Below are positions 53,976 through 60,045 of a DNA stretch of 64,000 bases, in pieces. The DNA is from Granulosicoccus sp964435305 (lineage in GTDB: Bacteria > Pseudomonadota > Gammaproteobacteria > Granulosicoccales > Granulosicoccaceae): contig CAYSZH010000005.1 of the NCBI GenBank assembly GCA_964435305.1, positions 1-64,000 of the forward strand. Reading direction: 5' to 3'. Within the stretch, counting starts at the first letter, position 1. Each line of letters opens with the position of its first letter. The position numbers and the translations under genes were made by a program. The notes beneath the pieces are model-generated. The model did no database searches. It saw only the letters and a program-made list of their open reading frames with translations, and was not told where the DNA came from.

Positions 53976-54583
53976 ATAAATACATTGTTCCTCTGCTTAA
54001 GCAGCCGCTTAAGCGTCTGGCTTTAAAGCTTGATAAGCGAGGTATCAGTGCCGACCAAATCAGTATTGTTGGTTTTGTTATTGGTTTGTTGTGCGTATTG
54101 ATGCTGTCGCTTGGGCAAACTGAAATAGCATTGCTGCTATTGCTGCTCAATCGTACAGCCGATGGTGTGGATGGCGAGTTGGCGCGTATTAATCAACCAA
54201 CCGATGCGGGTGCTTTTCTGGATATCTCTCTGGATTTTATTTTTTATGCCTTGTTTCCAGTAGGCTTTGCGATAGCTAGCCCAGCAGACAATGCGCTGCC
54301 GGCAGCCGTTTTAATTGCAAGCTTTGTAGGCACGGGTGCCAGCTTTCTGGCCTTTTCTTCAATGGCCAATAAACACAATATCGAACATCCCGATTTTGCC
54401 TATAAGGGCATGTATTACCTTAACGGCCTGGCCGAAGGCACAGAAACGATCTTGTGCTTTGTGTTTATGTGTTTGTTACCGCACTATTTCGCTGTGATCG
54501 CGTGGGTGTTCGCAGGCATTTGTGTGTTGACAGCGCTTAACCGTGTTGTGTTCGGTTACCTAACGTTAAAGCGAGCTACCTAA
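53969..54583 (+). CDS. ynjF: CDP-alcohol phosphatidyltransferase family protein, YnjF-like
   Basis: 204 residues with about five membrane helices. The catalytic motif of the family, D-G-x2-A-R-x8-G-x3-D-x3-D, is seen as DGVDGELARINQPTDAGAFLDISLD, beginning near residue 67. It joins a CDP-linked diacylglycerol or similar donor to an alcohol acceptor at the inner membrane. It shares the last bases with ynjD and thus belongs to the transporter operon as in E. coli, but ynjE (sulfurtransferase), which sits between D and F there, is missing. Confidence 0.88.
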   Translation: MLDKYIVPLLKQPLKRLALKLDKRGISADQISIVGFVIGLLCVLMLSLGQTEIALLLLLLNRTADGVDGELARINQPTDAGAFLDISLDFIFYALFPVGFAIASPADNALPAAVLIASFVGTGASFLAFSSMANKHNIEHPDFAYKGMYYLNGLAEGTETILCFVFMCLLPHYFAVIAWVFAGICVLTALNRVVFGYLTLKRAT

Positions 54584-54592
54584 ATCATCGCA

Positions 54593-54670
54593 GTAGCGTG
54601 ATGCGCCAACCCATGCGCAAGAAACAGGAAGTATCTATCGCGCTACCCTGATAAACTTTTTTTACAGTTT
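54593..54670 (+). terminator. Possible terminator after the ynj operon
   Basis: GTAGCG near 54594 and CGCTAC near 54640 can pair around an inner TGCGC/GCGCA hairpin (54602-54619), and a T-run follows at about 54657-54663. The spacing from stem to T-run is long (about 12 bases), so this is weak. Confidence 0.25.
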
Positions 54671-54686
54671 AATTGGGCGATACAGA

Positions 54687-55604
54687 ATGATTCAACATTC
54701 GCGCAGTAAAACAGCTGCCAGAGCCGAGATCGAATACGAGGCGGGTGAATTTGTGATTAGTGAATCAAACACGGCTGTTGTTGCGGCCTGCCGTGCCATG
54801 GAAGAGGCAGACGGCGTGTTGAGCTTGTCCACGCTTGCAAAGCTTGTTGGTTTAAGTGATGCCCACTTTCAGCGTACGTTTAAAAAACAGCTTGGCTGCT
54901 CGCCGCGGCAATATGCAACCGCTTTGCAAAGGATAAGAGCCCACCGAGCCCTATTCGATTCTGCCAGCGTCACCGATGCCGTATTCGAAGCGGGGTTTGA
55001 ATCCACTAGCCGATTTTATGCACGTGCGCATTGGATGCTTGGCATGTCACCGGCTGTTTTTAAAGCAGGTGGTGCGCGGCAACACATTGAATATGCAATA
55101 AGCAAAACTTCCTGTGGCCATCTTTTGGTTGCTTCAACAGCGTTTGGATTGTGCAGTGTTGCAATGGGTACCAGTCGCAATAAGCTGGTTCAGGAGCTAA
55201 AAGAAAAATTCCATAGCAGTTTGCTAACTGAAGCTTCTGCAGAATTCTCCTCAATCGTTGCGATAGTGACAGCACTCATAGAACAGCCAACACAAAGTAG
55301 CGCCACAGTTGCGCAAGCGTTACCCTTGGATATCAAAGGCAGCGTATTTCAAGAACAGGTTTGGCGTGTGCTGAGTGGTATCCCTGTTGGACAGACCATG
55401 ACGTATCGCCAAGTTGCAAACGCGATTGGTAAACCTACTGCGCATCGTGCCGTCGCCAATGCCTGTGGAGCCAACCAACTTGCATTGATAATCCCTTGTC
55501 ATCGGATTGTCCGTGCCGATGGTTCCCTTGGGGGATACCGCTGGGGTGAATCAATCAAAAAAGCCGTGTTGAATCGGGAAGCGAAACCTATGGAGGCGCG
55601 CTAG
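54687..55604 (+). CDS. Ada-like protein: AraC-type DNA binding fused to O6-alkylguanine-DNA alkyltransferase
   Basis: 305 residues. An AraC-type helix-turn-helix pair occupies residues about 30-127 (LSTLAKLVGLSDAHFQRTFKKQLGCSP, VTDAVFEAGFESTSRFY). A methyltransferase domain follows, with FQEQVWRVLSGIPVGQTMTYRQVA and the acceptor Cys271 in IIPCHRIVRADGS. Unlike E. coli Ada it lacks the N-terminal zinc domain with the phosphotriester-acceptor Cys, so the usual methylation switch is missing. It should still repair O6-methylguanine. Whether it regulates genes is open. Confidence 0.9.
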   Translation: MIQHSRSKTAARAEIEYEAGEFVISESNTAVVAACRAMEEADGVLSLSTLAKLVGLSDAHFQRTFKKQLGCSPRQYATALQRIRAHRALFDSASVTDAVFEAGFESTSRFYARAHWMLGMSPAVFKAGGARQHIEYAISKTSCGHLLVASTAFGLCSVAMGTSRNKLVQELKEKFHSSLLTEASAEFSSIVAIVTALIEQPTQSSATVAQALPLDIKGSVFQEQVWRVLSGIPVGQTMTYRQVANAIGKPTAHRAVANACGANQLALIIPCHRIVRADGSLGGYRWGESIKKAVLNREAKPMEAR

Positions 55605-55683
55605 GTGTCGTATTAGTCTCTTGCCTGAAGCTGGGTTTTGATAAGCTTTACTTACCATTAATTCAGCGCCAAATAGCAATGTC

Positions 55684-56646
55684 ATGTCAGTATCATCCCT
55701 CACTATAGAAAAAATCCAGCAAGTCGCCTCCTCCATTGAGCCGCATGTGGTTCGAACACCTGTGGTGCCGTACGTTGGTGCACCTGTAGCCGGTGCCGAA
55801 GATGCCGACCTATTTATTAAGCTTGAACTGCTGCAACGTGGCGGTAGCTTTAAAGCACGTGGTGCTATTAACGGTATGCTAAATATCGAAAATAAGGCCA
55901 ATGGTGTAACCGCGTTTTCCGCAGGCAATCATGCCATTGCTGTTTCTTACGCGGCCAGAACGCTGGGGCTGAGTGCTAAAGTGGTAATGCCTGAAACGGC
56001 TAACCCGTTTCGCGTTGAACGCTGTAGGTCATTGGGTGCTGAGGTTCTGTTTGCCAAAGACGTCAGTGCGCTGATGGATGTGGTTGATCATCTGCAGAAA
56101 TCTGAAGGTCGATTTCTCATTCATCCATTTGAGGGCGAATATACTGTGCAGGGTACTGCAACGGTGGGGTTGGAGTTGTGCCAGGATGTTGAGCAACTGG
56201 ATGTTGTTATTGTGCCTGTCGGGGGTGGCGGTTTAATAAGTGGTGTTGCCTCTGCTGTGAAGCAGATGCAAGCTGATTGTAAGGTGATCGGTGTTGAACC
56301 TGAATGCGCTCGTGGCATGGCCGATAGCATTGCGATGGGAACACCAATGGATAAAGTGCAGGTCAACACCATCGCAGACAGTTTGGGTGCACCGATGCAC
56401 TTGCCATTAACGTATTCTCTGGTTGAGCACTATGTCGACGAACTGGTGCAGGTGTCAGATGATGAACTCCGTGCCAGCATGCGATTTATTTTCGACGAAC
56501 TTAAAATGGCGGTTGAACCGGCCTGTGCTGCTGCCATGGCTGCATTGCGCGGGCCGTTGAAAGGCCGCTATAACGGGGGCAAAGTTGGGCTAATTGCCTG
56601 TGGCAGCAATATAGATCGGGTGAGCTATAACACCTTACTTGGCTAA
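55684..56646 (+). CDS. PLP-dependent threonine/serine dehydratase (or racemase) family protein
   Basis: 320 residues, fold-type II PLP enzyme. The PLP lysine is Lys57 in GGSFKARGAINGM, the phosphate-binding glycine loop is PVGGGGLISGVASA, and the Ser/Asn substrate motif AFSAGNHAIAVSYAAR is near residue 80. No C-terminal ACT domain is present, so it is the catabolic, non-allosteric type; serine racemase-like or hydroxyaspartate dehydratase activity is also possible for this subfamily. It stands alone on its strand, 79 bp after the Ada-like gene. Confidence 0.88.
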   Translation: MSVSSLTIEKIQQVASSIEPHVVRTPVVPYVGAPVAGAEDADLFIKLELLQRGGSFKARGAINGMLNIENKANGVTAFSAGNHAIAVSYAARTLGLSAKVVMPETANPFRVERCRSLGAEVLFAKDVSALMDVVDHLQKSEGRFLIHPFEGEYTVQGTATVGLELCQDVEQLDVVIVPVGGGGLISGVASAVKQMQADCKVIGVEPECARGMADSIAMGTPMDKVQVNTIADSLGAPMHLPLTYSLVEHYVDELVQVSDDELRASMRFIFDELKMAVEPACAAAMAALRGPLKGRYNGGKVGLIACGSNIDRVSYNTLLG

Positions 56647-57089
56647 CGTGTATCTCGCTTTGTGTAATGTCACTAACCCGAATGGGTATAAGATTGCTTT
56701 TTTTTAATGATCTATTCTTCTAAATTACCGAACACGTCTTTTTTGTAATTGACTATTTTTGCTGGACTAATTCTACGAATCGCAAAACGGCCAAAATGTA
56801 TATTCATCTTCAATTAAGGTAAGGGGCGCGAAATAAGCGGCTGTCATCAGATTGAAGTAAATAGTTTGTAGTTTTGACGTGTCCGGGCAATGTTTGAATG
56901 GCACTTTTCATAACAGGCATTGTCGTATTTATATACTGGCTAAAGGATTGGCATAGTAGCGTAAACCCGTATAACTAAAGAGGTTTCGCTGTTTTTAAGA
57001 AATAAGTGTCAAGAATTTACCAGTATTGCTAAGTTACAAATCCGAGAGTATATTCGGGTTGTTCGTTTATAAATATAAAGAGCGATGAC
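56647..57089. other. 440-bp gap between dehydratase and repeat protein
   Basis: AT-rich and without an established gene. A weak terminator-like element (ACCC-GAAT-GGGT at 56676-56687, then a T8 run at 56698-56705) follows the dehydratase gene. One 26-codon ORF with a hydrophobic centre is listed separately. Otherwise nothing recognisable. Confidence 0.6.
56898..56978 (+). CDS. Possible 26-residue single-pass membrane peptide
   Basis: ATG 56898 to TAA 56976-56978 encodes a peptide with a hydrophobic segment (ALFITGIVVFIYWL) followed by a short polar tail (KDWHSSVNPYN). No good ribosome-binding site is visible upstream. Reported because the composition is that of a small membrane protein, but chance is a fair explanation. 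Confidence 0.2.
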   Translation: MALFITGIVVFIYWLKDWHSSVNPYN

Positions 57090-57527
57090 ATGAATCCATA
57101 TCAAGTAATGGGGATCATCGCGTGCTGTACGATAGTTTTTGCGGGGTTAGTAACGTTTTTTACCATGTTGGGAGTACCGCTAGTTGCGGCTTTCATCGGT
57201 GTGTATTTACTGGCCATCTGGTTCATGGTCGGCACCCAGCGAAGAGCGAAGGAGCTCTACGACGGGCAGGCGCATTCTGCCCAACGCCGATATGATCGAG
57301 AAACTGCTGTTCGTAGAGTGCGTATCAATGATCAACCTGAATGTGAAACTCAGGCTGGTGTGCTAGGGACTGATGTACAAGGTTCTGATGTTCAAGGTTC
57401 TGATGTTCAAGGTTCTGATGTACAAGGTTCTGATGTACAAACAGCTAGTGCTAGATTAAAAGTACAGGCAAAGCCTGAAGTGCAGTCAGGGGCTCAAGCA
57501 ATAGATCAGCGACAGCTGCCTGCTTAA
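57090..57527 (+). CDS. Membrane protein with tandem GSDVQ repeats
   Basis: 145 residues. Two hydrophobic helices at the start (VMGIIACCTIVFAGLVTFFTML and PLVAAFIGVYLLAIWFMVG) are followed by a basic cytosolic part (QRRAKELYDGQAHSAQRRYDRE), and then GTDVQ plus four GSDVQ pentapeptides, coded by five 15-bp tandem repeats at 57366-57440. The polar C-terminal tail is rich in Gln and Ala. No known family is recognised. The repeat tail is the part likely to vary between strains. Confidence 0.6.
   Translation: MNPYQVMGIIACCTIVFAGLVTFFTMLGVPLVAAFIGVYLLAIWFMVGTQRRAKELYDGQAHSAQRRYDRETAVRRVRINDQPECETQAGVLGTDVQGSDVQGSDVQGSDVQGSDVQTASARLKVQAKPEVQSGAQAIDQRQLPA
57366..57440 (+). repeat. Five 15-bp in-frame tandem repeats
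   Basis: Units of GGTTCTGATGTWCAA (first unit GGGACTGATGTACAA) at 57366, 57381, 57396, 57411 and 57426. Near-identity at the DNA level, including third positions, indicates recent expansion. Confidence 0.95.
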
Positions 57528-57528
57528 A

Positions 57529-57563
57529 TACAGAAGGCGGTCCATGCAGGCCACCTCTCTGTA
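57529..57563. terminator. Hairpin after the repeat-protein gene
   Basis: TACAGA-AGGCGG pairs with CCACCT-C-TCTGTA (one mismatch and one bulge) around a 10-base loop, starting two bases after the stop of the repeat protein and 50 bp before the end of the convergent coiled-coil gene. There is no T-run. Confidence 0.4.
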
Positions 57564-57612
57564 GTGATTTCTAGATAAAGCGCAAAAAATTTAGCCTTGG
57601 GGCGCCATGCCC

Positions 57613-59010
57613 TTATCGGCTGGTATTCAGTGGGCGAGAGCGAGCGACTTTCTTCACAAGCCTGGTTGTGAATTTGTTGTCAACGCTGCGCGAAACCTCT
57701 TCAAGGCTGCGTCGTGCTTGCAGTTGCTTTTCATGCAAGATCAATTGCTTTGCCATAGCAGTAACATCGGTTTGGGTCCGTCGCTTCTCTTTTTCAAGTG
57801 CTTTGACTAGGCTGCTTATTGTTTCCTGCCGGCTATTCAATGACTCCTGTGCTTCATGCAATTCAGCTTCAAGCTTCGATCTGACACTCATTGCCTGACG
57901 AGCAAATGTTGTTGCTTTGTTTGCTGTACTGAGTGCCTGCGCTCTTGCTTCCGTGCTGGTTCGAGCTTCGTTACTGGCTTTAAGTAAATCAGTTCTAAGT
58001 TCAAGCAGCTTCGCTTCTACTTCGGCTCGCTTTACCGCTTCTCGCTCAGCTCTGGCCTGAGCAGCAGCGGTGGATTTGACCTTCTGCTGCAGTTCTTGCT
58101 CAAGCTCGGTAAGGGCGGTTGCCTTGTCGGCTTCGAAATTACGCGATTGAGATTCCAGTTCGGACAAACCAATTCGTGTTGCACGTAGGTGATTTTCAAG
58201 CTCAACCCGTTCCTCACCTTCTTTTTTCAACTCTGCTCGCAGCGCATCGATCTCGTCCAGACGCATCTGCAATTCAGTTGAGACTTCGGCAGATGAATCC
58301 GCACATTCAGCTTGCTCGGGTTCGTCCTTCAGAACAGCTGTAAATTTGGCATTGGCTAAGGTGGCGTCAGGGTCTGCATCTGCATTCGCCTCGAACGCCG
58401 CGTCATTGTCAGCACTTGTATCCACATTCATCGATGCATCAGCATCAACCTTGTCTAGCGCTGTTATAGGCTTATCAAAACGAGTTTGTTCTTCTGGTCC
58501 TACCATGGCCACCCCATACTCGTTCCAGATGATGGTTTGTGTGTCATCGTCTTTAATTGAAAACGGCGCGATTTCTTGCGTGTCGTCAGCATCGACAAGT
58601 AATTCAGCTCTGCCTAAACCTTCAAATTCAGCTTCGTGGTCATTTTCGCCGTGCTGAAGAAGCGCGCGAAGGTCGTCAGAATCTGTTTCCTGCTCGGCGC
58701 GGATCTGTTTGGCAATATGCCAGCTGTACGCCAGATAGCACAAAAGGCCGGACACGATTACCAGCATTAATGACATGATGATGGGCTTGGCTAGCCCACG
58801 TATATCGGCCAAATCCATTTGATAGGCCATGTGCATACCGGTGATAAGAATCGCTGAAACGGCGATACCGACCCATATTCCCAGAAACCAGTTCGGGCGC
58901 AGAGCCAGCGCTGCAGGCCTGCGATAAGGGACGAACTGAGCCGAAATACCTACGAAAAGTATGTAACCCAGAAGGATAGGCAGGCCGTACTTAAGTGTGA
59001 TCAAAGCCAT
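57613..59010 (-). CDS. Membrane-anchored coiled-coil protein
   Basis: 465 residues. Three hydrophobic helices lie in the first 110 residues (YGLPILLGYILFVGISAQFVP, WFLGIWVGIAVSAILITGMHMA, PIIMSLMLVIVSGLLCYLAYSW), then an acidic linker, and then a long coiled coil of about 200 residues (from STELQMRLDEIDALRAELKKEG to about KQLILHEKQLQARRSLEEV) with heptad-like Leu/Ala spacing. A basic tail ends the chain. The layout suggests an inner-membrane anchor with a cytosolic rod, for example for envelope organisation or partner assembly. No family is recognised. Confidence 0.7.
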   Translation of the reverse strand: MALITLKYGLPILLGYILFVGISAQFVPYRRPAALALRPNWFLGIWVGIAVSAILITGMHMAYQMDLADIRGLAKPIIMSLMLVIVSGLLCYLAYSWHIAKQIRAEQETDSDDLRALLQHGENDHEAEFEGLGRAELLVDADDTQEIAPFSIKDDDTQTIIWNEYGVAMVGPEEQTRFDKPITALDKVDADASMNVDTSADNDAAFEANADADPDATLANAKFTAVLKDEPEQAECADSSAEVSTELQMRLDEIDALRAELKKEGEERVELENHLRATRIGLSELESQSRNFEADKATALTELEQELQQKVKSTAAAQARAEREAVKRAEVEAKLLELRTDLLKASNEARTSTEARAQALSTANKATTFARQAMSVRSKLEAELHEAQESLNSRQETISSLVKALEKEKRRTQTDVTAMAKQLILHEKQLQARRSLEEVSRSVDNKFTTRLVKKVARSRPLNTSR

Positions 59011-59164
59011 GTTATTAACCAGAAATTGTTCGATAGTGCGAACTAGATAGCAAAATGCGGACCTTTATCCGTATGCGCCATAATTGCGCATGAGATTAGG
59101 GAATTGTCACGAACTGTGTCAGAATCCGCTAGACTTAGACGGACTTTGAATCTTGGAGTTGACC

Positions 59165-59707
59165 GTGGTGTGGTTATGCAGATCGGGCATTTTAGCGCTT
59201 GCGCTTGGTGTCTGTCTGACTACAAAAGTATTGGCCCAAGTAGAACGAATCCAGCACAAGGACTGGTTTTCAGATTTACAAACGGACTTTCTTGCAGATA
59301 AATCCGTACTGGCTGAATATTTTGGTGAAGTCCAGTCAATCGACAACGCCGATGTTAATCTGCGAATTGGGTTTATACCCAGGTTTGGCTGCTCGCCTCT
59401 TATAACCATTCAATTTGGCTACAACGGCATTGATGTCAATGATTTGACCAGACTGCGTGTGGAAGTTGATGGCAGTCCTTTGCGATTCCCCGTACTGATG
59501 GATAAGAACTCGGATCACGTGGCGATTTTCATGAACGTTAATTTACAGCGAAGAATTGCCGCGAGAATAAAAATTGATAGCGGATCGAGGCTGCGTGTTA
59601 GAGACCGTTCAGGCAAGCGCTATGGCTTCTCTTTGCTGGGTTCCAGAGACGCCTTGTCTATTGCCGAGCAAGCCTGCCGAGTTCATGATCCACGCCTGGT
59701 TGGCTAG
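59165..59707 (+). CDS. Secreted protein of unknown function
   Basis: 180 residues from GTG 59165, which has GGAG six bases upstream; a TTG at 59153 is also in frame. The signal peptide (CRSGILALALGVCLTTKVLAQ) is followed by a beta-rich domain with two Cys residues (FGCSPL and EQACRVHD) that may form a disulfide. The ending GFSLLGSRDALSIAEQAC recalls IalB-like periplasmic proteins, but the match is too weak for a call. It is divergent from the coiled-coil gene. Confidence 0.6.
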   Translation: MVWLCRSGILALALGVCLTTKVLAQVERIQHKDWFSDLQTDFLADKSVLAEYFGEVQSIDNADVNLRIGFIPRFGCSPLITIQFGYNGIDVNDLTRLRVEVDGSPLRFPVLMDKNSDHVAIFMNVNLQRRIAARIKIDSGSRLRVRDRSGKRYGFSLLGSRDALSIAEQACRVHDPRLVG

Positions 59708-59736
59708 GCCTTAGCACTTGATAATAAATTAGTCGG

Positions 59737-60045
59737 TCACTGCTCTTCTTCAGGGCGAGTATCAAATTCAAGCGTATCCTGCTCGACCTCGAACTCCACT
59801 AGTCTTTTTTCCCACTGATGATCTTGCACTGGCATGCGGGTGCCAGGGTGCACGAGGGCCGCCGCCATTGCTTCGTATTGAAGGTGCAAGCGGGTATAGT
59901 GCGTTTTCCATTCAGCCTTGGTGAGGATCAGGTCCAGGTCATCCTCATCGGCGAGTTCTTCTGCGGTAAGGCTGGCTACGGCCTCACTAATTTCGGCAGG
60001 GGCGGCTGTGCGCTTTTGGCGTAACACGGCAAAGTAGTTTCTCAT
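59737..60045 (-). CDS. Small acidic protein coupled to the J-domain gene
   Basis: 102 residues without signal or membrane segment, and strongly acidic (LTAEELADEDDLDLILTKAE; the tail ends in EEEQ). Its start overlaps the stop of the J-domain protein by 4 bp (60042-60045), so it is likely translated with it and could be its partner. No family is recognised. Confidence 0.6.
   Translation of the reverse strand: MRNYFAVLRQKRTAAPAEISEAVASLTAEELADEDDLDLILTKAEWKTHYTRLHLQYEAMAAALVHPGTRMPVQDHQWEKRLVEFEVEQDTLEFDTRPEEEQ

Noticed and set aside
54593..54670. Considered as a small structured RNA after the ynj operon
   Set aside because: The pairing is loose and the T-run is far from the stem; kept only as a weak terminator candidate.
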